Shown: positions 18,287 to 26,221 of the stretch, piece after piece
How the letters are laid out: each line of letters starts with the position of its first letter
Numbering within the stretch: the stretch's first letter is position 1
Assembly (NCBI RefSeq): GCF_900090275.1
Contig: NZ_LT607755.1
Coordinates: forward strand, 1-64,000
DNA: 64,000 nt
Source: Micromonospora zamorensis
GTDB taxonomy: Bacteria > Actinomycetota > Actinomycetes > Mycobacteriales > Micromonosporaceae
Direction: 5' to 3'
Notes under the pieces: model-generated
What the model was told of the DNA's origin: nothing
What the model saw: the letters and a program-made list of their open reading frames with translations, nothing else
Database searches by the model: none
Made by a program: the position numbers and the translations under genes

Positions 18287-19540
18287 TCAGACGAGCGCGG
18301 GTTCGGGGTGGGTCGACTCACTCGGCGGCGCTGGTGGGCGGCCGAGTGCCGGATCGGCCGCGCCCCGCGCCGCGTGCCGGGCGAGCAGCACCCAGTTGGT
18401 GACGGCGAGGGTGCCGAGCAGCAGGCTGAACCCGATCAGCGAGGCGAGCATCACCGGTGCGCCGACCGGGGACACGGCCTGCTCGGTGGGGAGCAGCCCG
18501 TACGCCACCCAGGGCTGGCGGCCGACCTCGCGGGCGATCCAGCCGAGGACCACCGCGACGAACGGCAGCGGCAGGGCGAGCAGGACCAGCCAGAGCGGGA
18601 AGCGCAGCCGGATGATCCAGTCCCGGAAGAGCAGGGGGAGCAGCAACCAGACGCAGCCGAGGGTGAAGCCGATCAGGATCATGAAGCCCAGCCCGACGCT
18701 GGCCAGCACCGGTGGCGTGTAGTCGCCGGGGCCGAACCGGGTGGTCCAGTCGGCGATCAGCGCTTGCGCCTCCGGGCTCTGGCCGCCGAACTTGGTCGGC
18801 TGCACGCCGCCGACCGGGCCGAACTGGGCGAAGCCGAAGCCCTGCACCAGGCTGATCGCCAGCGCCGAGGTGACCAGGCCGATCCGCAGCGAGGTGCGGA
18901 AGAGCACGAAGTCGGGAGTACGCCGGATCAGGTGCCAGGCGCTGACCGCCGCCATCAGCATCCCGCCTACCAGCAACGCGGCCGAGACCACGTGCCCGAA
19001 CGCCATGCCGAGGCTGGGGTTGGAGAGCAGCGCGCCAAAGTCGGTGAGGTGGGCGATGCCGTCGCGTACCTCGTAACCGACCGGGTGTTGCAGCCAGGAG
19101 TTGGCCACCATGATCCAGAACGCCGAGGCGTACGCGGTGATGGCCACGCCCCAGAGCAGCGCGAGATGGACACCCTTACCGAGCCGGTGCCAGCCGAAGA
19201 TCCACATCCCGAGGAACGTGGATTCGAGGAAGAACGCCACCAGCGTCTCGATGGCCAGCGGCGCGCCGAAGACGTTGCCGACGTAGCGCGACAGGCCACT
19301 CCAGTTCAGCCCGAACTGGAACTCCATCACGATGCCGGTGGCGATGCCGAGCACGTAATTGATCACGTAGAGCTGACCCCAGTAGCGGGTCAGCCGCTCC
19401 CACTTCGGGTTGCCGGTGAGCACCCAGGCGGTCTGCATCCCGACCAGCAGGGTGACCAGCCCGAGCGTGACGACCACGAAGAGGAAGTGGATCGAGGTGG
19501 TGGTGGCGAACTGCAGGCGGGCGAGGAGCAGGGTGTCCAT
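18287..19540 (-). CDS. cydA: Cytochrome bd-type quinol oxidase subunit I (divergent)
   Basis: Quinol-oxidising, haem-binding subunit, 417 residues with about nine helices. Recognised residues: His18 (SIHFLF, haem b595/d ligand position), Glu98 and Glu106 in AIETLVAFFLESTF, His183 (MAFGHVVSAA, haem b558 ligand position) and the GRQPW motif. Two canonical features differ. The short Q loop reads QPTK250-FGGQS, so the Glu expected five residues after the Lys is Ser. The segment that normally carries the axial Met (fRxMVG) reads PVLASVG. It is therefore a divergent bd-type oxidase; haem content and cyanide response cannot be predicted. First gene of cydABDC, with a 200-bp upstream region that carries BlaI-type dyads. 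Confidence 0.8.
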   Translation of the reverse strand: MDTLLLARLQFATTTSIHFLFVVVTLGLVTLLVGMQTAWVLTGNPKWERLTRYWGQLYVINYVLGIATGIVMEFQFGLNWSGLSRYVGNVFGAPLAIETLVAFFLESTFLGMWIFGWHRLGKGVHLALLWGVAITAYASAFWIMVANSWLQHPVGYEVRDGIAHLTDFGALLSNPSLGMAFGHVVSAALLVGGMLMAAVSAWHLIRRTPDFVLFRTSLRIGLVTSALAISLVQGFGFAQFGPVGGVQPTKFGGQSPEAQALIADWTTRFGPGDYTPPVLASVGLGFMILIGFTLGCVWLLLPLLFRDWIIRLRFPLWLVLLALPLPFVAVVLGWIAREVGRQPWVAYGLLPTEQAVSPVGAPVMLASLIGFSLLLGTLAVTNWVLLARHAARGAADPALGRPPAPPSESTHPEPALV

Positions 19541-19581
19541 GGCCGGCTCTCCGTAGTGTTGGCTCCCTTGTCGTAGCCACC

Positions 19582-19651
19582 CTACACGTAGTTTCTCTAC
19601 ACGTCTGTCTACTACGTGACGTCGTAGAAGACGGTACTACAGCACGTAGTA
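19582..19651 (-). promoter_or_regulatory. Cluster of CTAC/GTAG dyads upstream of cydA, candidate BlaI operators
   Basis: The 200-bp region before cydA holds repeated CTAC and GTAG half-sites. The best dyad is TACTAC-N5-GTAGTA at 19635-19651, about 95 bp before the cydA start. Others are CTAC-N8-GTAG at 19612-19627 and CTAC-N2-GTAG at 19582-19591, plus a CTACACGT half-site between them. The 19635 site has the same CTAC-N5-GTAGTAG form as the dyad before blaI. BlaI/MecI repressors are known to bind TAC...GTA-type dyads. Control of cydABDC by the adjacent BlaI is inferred. Confidence 0.55.
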
Positions 19652-19740
19652 GTCATGGGTTTGGAAGATCGCGCTCTTGCGGCGGGACACGGCGGCGCGG
19701 CACCCATGCGGGGGCGCGGCGTGTGACGTGCTATTTCAGG

Positions 19741-20646
19741 TCAGGACAGGAAGAGGGTGACCGGGAGGGCGACCAGCGTGCTGGCCACCGCGAGGGCGGT
19801 GGCGCCGAGCACCCGGGGCGGCCGGTCGGTGACCAGGAGGCGCTGGACCCGTACGTCGAGATCCCGGTCGCCCATGCCCAGCGCGCCGGCCGGGGTGATC
19901 CGGTGACCGGCGGCGGCGAAGCGGCGCAGCGCTCCGGCCAGCGGCGCTTCCGCGTGCAGCTCACGGGCCTTGTCGTCGGCGCGCATCTCGACCAGCAGGG
20001 CGACCCGTTCGTGGGCGTCGCGGACCCAGCCGAACCACGGCAACGCCCGGCACAGCGCGGTGAACGGCAGCAGCACCAGATCGTGCCGCTCGTGGGCGTG
20101 CGCGCGCTCGTGGCTGAGCACCGCGGCCAGCTCGGCGCGGTCGAGCAGGCTCAGAGTGCCGGCGCTGACCACCACCTGCGGCTTCACCCCGGGCAGGCAG
20201 TATGCGGCGGCGCTCGGATGATCCAGCACCAGCGCGCCGGGGGCGGCCGGATCGTCCCGGGCGACCAGGGAGAGCAGGTCCCGGTGCCGGCGCTGGGCGC
20301 GTACGGTGCCGTGGATGCTGCGGACGGTCGTGGCGACCAGCACCGCGCCGATGCCGAAGCCCACCCCGACGCCGGCGAGGTGGAAGGTGTTCACCCCGAT
20401 CGGCAGTGTGCCGTGGGCGAGGTCGTTGGCCAGGGCGAGCAGCGCGCTGCCGGTCGGCAGGTCGTACGCGCTCAGCCCGAGCGCCATGGGCAGGCCCATC
20501 GCCGAGAGACCCACCGCCAACCCGACGGCCTGCCAGCAGATGATCGCCACCCGGGGGCTGCGCCACGTCCAGGTGGAGCGGGCCAGCACCTGAGCCGTCA
20601 GGTAGCAGGCCAGCATGGTGGCGGCGAAGTGCACGGCGTACGCCAT
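19741..20646 (-). CDS. M56 (BlaR1-type) membrane metallopeptidase without a sensor domain
   Basis: 301-residue integral membrane zinc protease of family M56. The catalytic motif is SHERAHAHERHD (HExxH form), with a preceding AAYCLPGVKPQVVVSAGTL segment typical of the family. Hydrophobic segments lie at residues 2-20, 33-56 and 83-106, with one at the C-terminus. It lacks the extracellular penicillin-binding sensor that BlaR1/MecR1 carry, so any signal must be sensed differently. It lies 10 bp after blaI on the same strand. In the family, the protease is activated by a signal and leads to BlaI loss. Here the next gene downstream is cydA. Confidence 0.85.
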   Translation of the reverse strand: MAYAVHFAATMLACYLTAQVLARSTWTWRSPRVAIICWQAVGLAVGLSAMGLPMALGLSAYDLPTGSALLALANDLAHGTLPIGVNTFHLAGVGVGFGIGAVLVATTVRSIHGTVRAQRRHRDLLSLVARDDPAAPGALVLDHPSAAAYCLPGVKPQVVVSAGTLSLLDRAELAAVLSHERAHAHERHDLVLLPFTALCRALPWFGWVRDAHERVALLVEMRADDKARELHAEAPLAGALRRFAAAGHRITPAGALGMGDRDLDVRVQRLLVTDRPPRVLGATALAVASTLVALPVTLFLS

Positions 20647-20656
20647 GGCGTGGGTC

Positions 20657-21127
20657 CTACCGCTCCGCTGCCTCGCCGGCGGTTCGCCGGCCCGTCGGCC
20701 CGTCCAGGCGGTCGGTCAGCTCGGTGTCGCCCGGGTCGCCGCTGGTGGAACCCGGACCGGTCAGGCCGGCCTCGCTCCCCAGGGCCGCCCGCAGCACCTC
20801 GGCCTCGGTGCCGGTCACCGAACGGGCGAACCGCACGAGTGCGGCGTCCCGGCTGCCGCCCAGGTCGAGGGCGTCGAGCATGAGCTGGGCGATGTGCGCC
20901 TCACGGCTCGCCGCCGGCCGGTAGCGCCAGGCCCGACCCTCGCGCTCGCGCTGCACCATGCCCTTGCCGGCGAGCCGGTCCAGCACGGTCATCACCGTGG
21001 TGTACGCCAACTCGCGGCCGTCGAGCGCGTCGGCCACCTCGCGCACGGTCACACCGTCCGACGTGCCGGGGACCACGTCCCACAACACGTCCATCACCGC
21101 ACGCTCAAGATCGCCCAACCGAGTCAC
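20657..21127 (-). CDS. blaI: BlaI/MecI/CopY-family repressor
   Basis: 156-residue winged-helix repressor. The family core is clear: LGDLERAVMDVLWDV, then VREVADALDGRELAYTTVMTVLDRLAGKGMVQREREGRAWRYRPA. The last 40 residues are a poorly conserved Gly/Asp-rich tail. GTG 21127 lies 6 nt after TAGGAT (-10-like), so the transcript is probably leaderless. A dyad just upstream suggests autorepression. It forms a pair with the M56 protease and stands directly upstream of the cyd operon. No beta-lactamase gene is in the window. Confidence 0.9.
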   Translation of the reverse strand: MTRLGDLERAVMDVLWDVVPGTSDGVTVREVADALDGRELAYTTVMTVLDRLAGKGMVQREREGRAWRYRPAASREAHIAQLMLDALDLGGSRDAALVRFARSVTGTEAEVLRAALGSEAGLTGPGSTSGDPGDTELTDRLDGPTGRRTAGEAAER

Positions 21128-21136
21128 GAAGCAATC

Positions 21137-21149
21137 CTACCCCCGGTAG
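21137..21149 (-). promoter_or_regulatory. BlaI-type dyad before blaI
   Basis: CTACC-CCC-GGTAG is a perfect dyad that can also be read as CTAC-N5-GTAG followed by TAG. It overlaps the upstream edge of the -10-like TAGGAT of blaI (complement of 21134-21139). It is the expected position for an autoregulatory operator. Confidence 0.6.
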
Positions 21150-21205
21150 TAGACCCCCCACGCCCCCGAGCCCACCCCACCCGAAGATCCGCACAAGAAC
21201 AGGGA

Positions 21206-21239
21206 TGTTGCTGCCTCCAAGGCGCTGGAGGCAGCAACA
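21206..21239. terminator. Hairpin after the ALDH operon
   Basis: TGTTGCTGCCTCCA and its exact complement are separated by 6 nt (14-bp stem). Outer flanks (AGATCCGCACAAG and GTTGCGCAGATCT) are partly complementary too. It lies upstream of blaI and just downstream in the map of the end of the ALDH-like gene's neighbour strand; a terminator or intergenic palindromic element is most likely. Confidence 0.45.
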
Positions 21240-21304
21240 CCCCCGAAGTTGCGCAGATCTTGACCGCGCCCCCGGCCCGCGGCAACCCAAAGGCCGAGGA
21301 GGAC

Positions 21305-22129
21305 TCACACCCCCTTGGGATGCCACACAGTCTTCGTCTCCAGCAGCGCGGTCATCCGAGCCAGACCCGGGTCGACGGACCAGTCGTGGTCGGCCGGGGC
21401 CGGTCGGAGCACCCGCTTGAGGTTCTCCGCCGCCCTGACCTCCAGGTCGGTGGCGAGCGCGGTGTCGGTCACCCCGGTCAGGTCGATCGCGTTGACGTCC
21501 ATGTGCGCCGCCAACGCCGGCGCGGTCTCGGTGATCGCGCCGGTGAGGATGTTGACCACCCCGCCGGGCAGGTCGGAGGTGGCCAGCACCTCGGCCAGCG
21601 TCACCGCCGCCAGTGGCTCGGAGGGCGATGCCGCCACGACCACCGTGTTGCCGCTGACGATCGCCGGGGCGATCACGCTGACCAGGCCGAGCAGCGCCGG
21701 GCGCTCGGGGGCGACGACGGCGATCACGCCGGTCGGTTCGGGCGCGGAGATGTTGAAGTACGGGCCGGCGACCGGGTTGGCGCCGCCGTACACCTGGGCG
21801 AGCTTGTCGGCCCAGCCGGCGTACCAGACCCAGCGGTCGACGGCGGCGTCCACCTCGTCGCCGGGCACGCCCAGGGCGACGAACTGCTCGCGGCGGCCCT
21901 CCAGCATCTCGGCGGCCCGGTAGAGGATCTGACCCCGGTTGTACGCGGTCGCGCCGGCCCAGCCCTTCACGGCGGCGCGGGCGGCGACCACCGCGTCCCG
22001 GGCGTCCTTGCGGGAGGCCAGTGACACATTCGAGGACTGCACGAGATACGACCGTCCCGACTCGCTGCGCGGGAACTTCCCGCCGATGAAGAGCTTGTAC
22101 GTCTTACGTACCGCGACCCGCTCAGACAT
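21305..22129 (-). CDS. Aldehyde-dehydrogenase-like protein without a catalytic Cys
   Basis: 274 residues, corresponding to the N-terminal NAD-binding part of the ALDH family. It has KLFIGGKFPRSESGRSY, WVWYAGWADKLAQVYG, TGVIAVVAPERPALLGLVSVIAPAIVSGNTVVV and PGGVVNILTG. It stops before the catalytic region and contains no cysteine at all, so it cannot be a classical ALDH. The ATG at 22129 lies inside the end of the preceding full-length ALDH gene (overlap ATGTCTGA), so the two are surely co-translated. It may be a structural partner of that enzyme, like the non-catalytic half of ALDH16 proteins. That is inference. Confidence 0.75.
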   Translation of the reverse strand: MSERVAVRKTYKLFIGGKFPRSESGRSYLVQSSNVSLASRKDARDAVVAARAAVKGWAGATAYNRGQILYRAAEMLEGRREQFVALGVPGDEVDAAVDRWVWYAGWADKLAQVYGGANPVAGPYFNISAPEPTGVIAVVAPERPALLGLVSVIAPAIVSGNTVVVAASPSEPLAAVTLAEVLATSDLPGGVVNILTGAITETAPALAAHMDVNAIDLTGVTDTALATDLEVRAAENLKRVLRPAPADHDWSVDPGLARMTALLETKTVWHPKGV

Positions 22130-23552
22130 TGAGGTAGCCCTCCAGCCCGTGCCGGCCGCCCTCGCGACCGTAACCCGACTCCTTGTAGCCACCGAACGGC
22201 GAGGTGGGGTCGAACTTGTTGAACGTGTTGGCCCAGACCACGCCGGCGCGCAGCCGGTCGGCCATCCACAGGATCCGGGAACCCTTGTCGGTCCAGATCC
22301 CGGCCGACAGGCCGTACGGCGTGTTGTTGGCCTTTTCGACGGCCTCGGCCGGGGTGCGGAACGTGAGCACCGACAGCACCGGGCCGAAGATCTCCTCGCG
22401 GGCGATCCGGTGGGCCTGGGTGACCCCGGTGAAGATGGTGGGCGCGAACCAGAAACCACGGTCGGGCAGCTCGCACGGCGGTGACCAGCGCTCGGCGCCC
22501 TCGGCGGAGCCGGCGTCGGACAGCTCGCGGATCCGCTCCAGCTGGGCGGCCGAGTTGATCGCGCCGACGTCGGTGTTCTTGTCCAGTGGGTCACCGACCC
22601 GGAGCTGGGCCATCCGCCGCTTCAGCGACTCCAGCACGCGGTCGGCCACGTTTTCCTGCACCAGGAGTCGGGAGCCGGCGCAGCAGACGTGCCCCTGGTT
22701 GAAGAAGATGCCGTTGACGATGCCCTCGACGGCCTGGTCGATGGGCGCGTCGTCGAAGACGATGTTGGCGGCCTTGCCGCCCAGCTCCAGGGTGAGCTTC
22801 TTGCTGGTGCCGGCGACGGATCGGGCGATGGCCCGGCCGACCTCGGTGGAGCCGGTGAAGGCGACCTTGTCGACGCCTGCGTGCTCGACCAGTGCGCGGC
22901 CGGTGTCGCCGGCGCCGGTGACGATGTTGACCACACCGGCCGGCAGGTCGGCCTGCTGGCAGATCTCGGCGAAGAGCAGCGCGGTGAGCGGGGTGGTCTC
23001 GGCGGGCTTCAGCACCACCGTGTTGCCCGCGGCGAGCGCCGGGGCGATCTTCCAGGCCAGCATGAGCAGCGGGAAGTTCCACGGGATGACCTGCGCGGCC
23101 ACGCCGATCGGCCGCGGGTTGGCACCGAAACCGGCGTGCGGAAGCTTGTCGGCCCAGCCGGCGTAGTAGAAGAAGTGCGCGGCGACCAGCGGCAGGTCGA
23201 CGTCCCGGGACTCCCGGATCGGCTTGCCGTTGTCCAGGGATTCCAGGACGGCCAGCTCGCGGGAGCGCTCCTGGATGAGTCGGGCGATCCGGTACAGGTA
23301 CTTCGCCCGGTCCCGGCCCGGCATCGGACCCCAGACCTTGTCGTACGCCTTGCGGGCGGCACGCACCGCGCGTTCCACGTCCTGAGCGCCGGCCTCGGCG
23401 ATCTCGGCCAGCACCTCCTCGGAGGCGGGGTTGATCGACTTGAAGCTGCCACCGTCGGTCGGATCGACGAACGCGCCGTCGATGAACAGCCCGTACGAGG
23501 GTTTGAGGTCCACCACCGAGCGGGACTCGGGGGCGGGGGCGTATTCGAACAT
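22122..23552 (-). CDS. NAD(P)-dependent aldehyde dehydrogenase
   Basis: 476-residue aldehyde dehydrogenase with all main motifs: PWNFPLLMLAWKIAPALAAGNTVVLKPAE, GSTEVGRAIA, the general-base Glu in LTLELGGKAANIVF, and the catalytic Cys in NQGHVCCAGSRL. It follows deoC by 6 bp. DeoC splits 2-deoxyribose-5-phosphate into acetaldehyde and glyceraldehyde-3-phosphate, so acetaldehyde oxidation is a reasonable job. That substrate is inferred from context only. ATG start at 23552. A cysteine-free paralogue follows with an 8-bp overlap. Confidence 0.88.
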   Translation of the reverse strand: MFEYAPAPESRSVVDLKPSYGLFIDGAFVDPTDGGSFKSINPASEEVLAEIAEAGAQDVERAVRAARKAYDKVWGPMPGRDRAKYLYRIARLIQERSRELAVLESLDNGKPIRESRDVDLPLVAAHFFYYAGWADKLPHAGFGANPRPIGVAAQVIPWNFPLLMLAWKIAPALAAGNTVVLKPAETTPLTALLFAEICQQADLPAGVVNIVTGAGDTGRALVEHAGVDKVAFTGSTEVGRAIARSVAGTSKKLTLELGGKAANIVFDDAPIDQAVEGIVNGIFFNQGHVCCAGSRLLVQENVADRVLESLKRRMAQLRVGDPLDKNTDVGAINSAAQLERIRELSDAGSAEGAERWSPPCELPDRGFWFAPTIFTGVTQAHRIAREEIFGPVLSVLTFRTPAEAVEKANNTPYGLSAGIWTDKGSRILWMADRLRAGVVWANTFNKFDPTSPFGGYKESGYGREGGRHGLEGYLNV

Positions 23553-23558
23553 CGGCTA

Positions 23559-24518
23559 TCAGTCCAGGGTGAAGTAGTCGGGACCGGAGTAGGTGCCGGT
23601 CGTCAGCTTGGTGCGCTGCATCAGCAGGTCGTTGAGCAGGCTGGACGCGCCGAAGCGGAACCAGTCCGGGTCGAGCCAGTCCGGGCCGACGGTCTCGTTG
23701 ACCATCACCAGGTACTTGATCGCGTCCTTGGTGGTCTTGATGCCACCGGCGGGCTTCACGCCCACCTGCCGCCCGGTGGCCGCCCGGAAGTCACGGACAG
23801 CTTCCAGCATCACCAGGGTCACCGGCAGTGTCGCCGCGACCGGGACCTTGCCGGTGGAGGTCTTGATGAAGTCGCCGCCGGCCAGCATGGCCAGCCAGGA
23901 GGCCCGCCGCACGTTGTCGTAGGTGGCCAGCTCGCCGGTCTCCAGGATCACCTTGAGGTGGGCGTCCCCGGAGGCCTCCTTGGTGGCCACGATCTCGTCG
24001 TAGACCTCCTTGTAGCGCCCGGCCAGGAACGCACCCCGGTTGATCACCATGTCGATCTCGTCGGCGCCGGCCGCGACGGCGGCCCGGGTGTCGGCCAGCT
24101 TGATCTCCAACGGCGCCTGACCGGACGGGAACGCGGTCGCCACGCTGGCCAGGTGCACGCCACTTCCGCGCAGCACCTCGGCCACGTGCGGGACCATCGC
24201 CGGGTAGACGCAGACCGCGCCGACGTGCGGGCAGGACGGGTCGGCCGGGTCCGGGCGCAGTGCCTTCGCGGCGAGCGCGCGCACCTTGCCCGGGGTGTCC
24301 GCCCCCTCCAGGGTGGTCAGGTCGACCATCCGGATCGCCAGGTCGATCGCCTGGGCCTTGGCGGTGGTCTTGATGGATCGGGTGCCGAGCTGTGCCGCCC
24401 GCTGCTCCGCGCCGACCTGGTCCACGCCGGGAAGCCCGTGCAGGAAGGTCCGCAGAGCGGTCTCGGATCGTCCCAGCTCGGAGAGCTCCGACCGGGCCGA
24501 CGTCGTTGTCGCCGTCAT
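23559..24518 (-). CDS. deoC: Deoxyribose-phosphate aldolase
   Basis: Cleaves 2-deoxy-D-ribose-5-phosphate to acetaldehyde and glyceraldehyde-3-phosphate in deoxynucleoside breakdown. 319 residues, the long form of DeoC. Recognised parts are CVYPAMVPHVAEVL, VATAFPSGQAPLEIK, EIDMVINRGAFLAG, KVILETGEL and the Schiff-base lysine in DFIKTSTGKV; the second active-site Lys is in VGVKPAGGIKTTKDA. The ATG at 24518 lies 7 nt after TAGACT, consistent with a leaderless transcript. It heads a deoC-ALDH-ALDH-like operon. Confidence 0.92.
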   Translation of the reverse strand: MTATTTSARSELSELGRSETALRTFLHGLPGVDQVGAEQRAAQLGTRSIKTTAKAQAIDLAIRMVDLTTLEGADTPGKVRALAAKALRPDPADPSCPHVGAVCVYPAMVPHVAEVLRGSGVHLASVATAFPSGQAPLEIKLADTRAAVAAGADEIDMVINRGAFLAGRYKEVYDEIVATKEASGDAHLKVILETGELATYDNVRRASWLAMLAGGDFIKTSTGKVPVAATLPVTLVMLEAVRDFRAATGRQVGVKPAGGIKTTKDAIKYLVMVNETVGPDWLDPDWFRFGASSLLNDLLMQRTKLTTGTYSGPDYFTLD

Positions 24519-24641
24519 GGCGAGAAGTCTACGCACCGGACGGCTGAGTGATCTTGGTCACGGCGGGCTCGACGTGAGCGGCGTCGCTGGTCCGACCGCA
24601 CCGACACCACCGCGCCGAACGGACCGGTAGGTTGAGCGATC

Positions 24642-25274
24642 GTGGACGTACACGTCATTGACCACCCGCTGGCGCAGTCTCGGCTGACCGCCATGCGGGA
24701 CGCGCGCACCGATTCCTCGACGTTTCGGGCGGCGCTGCACGAACTGACCACCATGCTGGTGTACGAGGCGGCGCGCTCCTTCCCCGTCGAGCGGTACGAG
24801 GTGCAGACGCCGGTCACCGGCACCGAGGGCACCCGGCTGGCCAACCCGCCGCTGCTGGTGCCGGTGCTGCGGGCCGGCCTCGGCATGGCGGACGCCGCAC
24901 TCGGCCTGCTGCCCGAGTCCTCGATGGGCTTCGTCGGCCTGGCCCGCGACGAGGAGACCTACGAGCCGCGCGCGTACATGGAGTCGCTGCCCCGCGACCT
25001 GTCCGGGCTGCCGGTGCTGGTGCTCGACCCGATGCTCGCGACCGGTGGCTCGCTGGAGCATTCCTGCCGGTTGCTCGCCGACCGTGGCTGCACCGACATC
25101 ACAGTGCTCTGCGTCCTCGCCGCCCCGGTCGGCATCGAACGGCTGGAACGCTCCGGCCTGCCGTTGCGCCTGGTCACGGCCTCGATCGACCAGGGGCTCA
25201 ACGACAGCATGTTCATCGTTCCCGGGCTCGGGGACGCCGGCGACCGCCAGTTCGGCGGCATGCCCCGGTTCTGA
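24642..25274 (+). CDS. upp: Uracil phosphoribosyltransferase
   Basis: Converts uracil and PRPP to UMP in pyrimidine salvage. 210 residues, the usual length. It starts [20 protein letters not shown] (GTG at 24642), with [15 protein letters not shown], the PRPP-binding loop DPMLATGGS and the C-terminal uracil-binding segment [15 protein letters not shown]. It is divergent from deoC, 123 bp away. Adenosine deaminase, uridine kinase, deoC and a phosphohexomutase in the same window make a salvage neighbourhood. Confidence 0.95.
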   Translation: MDVHVIDHPLAQSRLTAMRDARTDSSTFRAALHELTTMLVYEAARSFPVERYEVQTPVTGTEGTRLANPPLLVPVLRAGLGMADAALGLLPESSMGFVGLARDEETYEPRAYMESLPRDLSGLPVLVLDPMLATGGSLEHSCRLLADRGCTDITVLCVLAAPVGIERLERSGLPLRLVTASIDQGLNDSMFIVPGLGDAGDRQFGGMPRF

Positions 25275-25348
25275 GTTCGACACCCGGTGGGTGCCGGGTC
25301 TGGCGGGTCCGTGCGCGGTGGTGCGCGGACCCGCTACCGTCTCGGGCC

Positions 25349-26026
25349 ATGACTGGTGTTGCGCTCGCCGAGGAGTTACTGCTCCTCGCCTACGACGACA
25401 CGACCGGCAAGGCGACCATGCCGCGGATCAGCCTGGACCTCGGCATGGCCGCCGCGGTGCTGGTCGAGCTGGCCATCGCCGGCCGGATCGCGTACGCCGA
25501 AGGGTCGTTGACCGTGGCCGACCCGACGCCGACCGGCGAACCGGTCGCCGACGAGGTGCTGAGCCGGATCGCGGCCGACACCCCGCACACCCCGGCCTCC
25601 TGGGTGCAGCGCCTGCGGCACGGCCTGCGGGACCGGATCCTCGGTGACCTGTGCAGCCAGGGTGTGGTCCGCGACGTCGACGAGACCGAGCTGGGCTTCA
25701 TCCACGTGCACCGTTACCCGGTGGTCGACGCCTCCGTCGAGGCGGAGACCCGCCAGCGCCTGGCCGAGGCCCTGACCGGCGCGGCGGCCCCGGACGAGCG
25801 GACCGCCGCGCTGGCCACCCTGGTCGTGGTGCTGCGGATGGAGTCGGCGCTCGGGGTGGACGGTGAGACCGCCGCCGACGCGCGCCGCAGGCTGGAGGCG
25901 ATCGCCACCGGCGCCGGCTTCTCCGGCGAGGTGAGCACCGACGACTCGGTGGTCCGCCCGTCGGTCGGCCTGGTCGTCGCGGCCCTGGGCCGCGCCGTCG
26001 ACCAGGCCCTCGGCCCTCGCCGCTGA
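25349..26026 (+). CDS. GOLPH3/GPP34-family phosphoprotein
   Basis: 225 residues of the GPP34 (GOLPH3/Vps74) fold, mostly helical. It begins LAEELLLLAYDDTTGKATMPRISLDLGMAAAVLVELAIAGRI, the family signature. Later helices include SWVQRLRHGLRDRILGDLCSQGVV. Eukaryotic members bind phosphatidylinositol-4-phosphate on Golgi membranes; bacterial members, frequent in actinomycetes, have no established function. It follows upp by 74 bp and faces a phosphomutase gene across a spaced inverted repeat. Confidence 0.85.
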   Translation: MTGVALAEELLLLAYDDTTGKATMPRISLDLGMAAAVLVELAIAGRIAYAEGSLTVADPTPTGEPVADEVLSRIAADTPHTPASWVQRLRHGLRDRILGDLCSQGVVRDVDETELGFIHVHRYPVVDASVEAETRQRLAEALTGAAAPDERTAALATLVVVLRMESALGVDGETAADARRRLEAIATGAGFSGEVSTDDSVVRPSVGLVVAALGRAVDQALGPRR

Positions 26027-26081
26027 CCGTCGGCCGTCGCCGCTGGCCCTCGCCGCTGACTCTCGGGCCCCGCTCGACGGG

Positions 26082-26191
26082 CCCTTTGCTCTGCACCCAC
26101 CCAGGCACCACGGTGCCGGGCCCCCGGCAGGAGTCGGGCGCGGAGGACCGCTGTTCATTCAATGGCGCTTCCGCGGGTGCAGAGCAAAGGG
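26082..26191. repeat. 17-bp perfect inverted repeat with a 76-bp loop
   Basis: CCCTTTGCTCTGCACCC at 26082-26098 is exactly complementary to 26175-26191. It fills the space between the convergent GPP34 and phosphomutase genes. The stretch just before it (26027-26070) is an imperfect tandem repeat of GGCC(G/C)TCGCCGCTG. It may act as a bidirectional terminator; the long loop is unusual. Confidence 0.55.
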
Positions 26192-26221
26192 CGGACCTGT
26201 CATGGGTGGGCGCTGCGGGGT

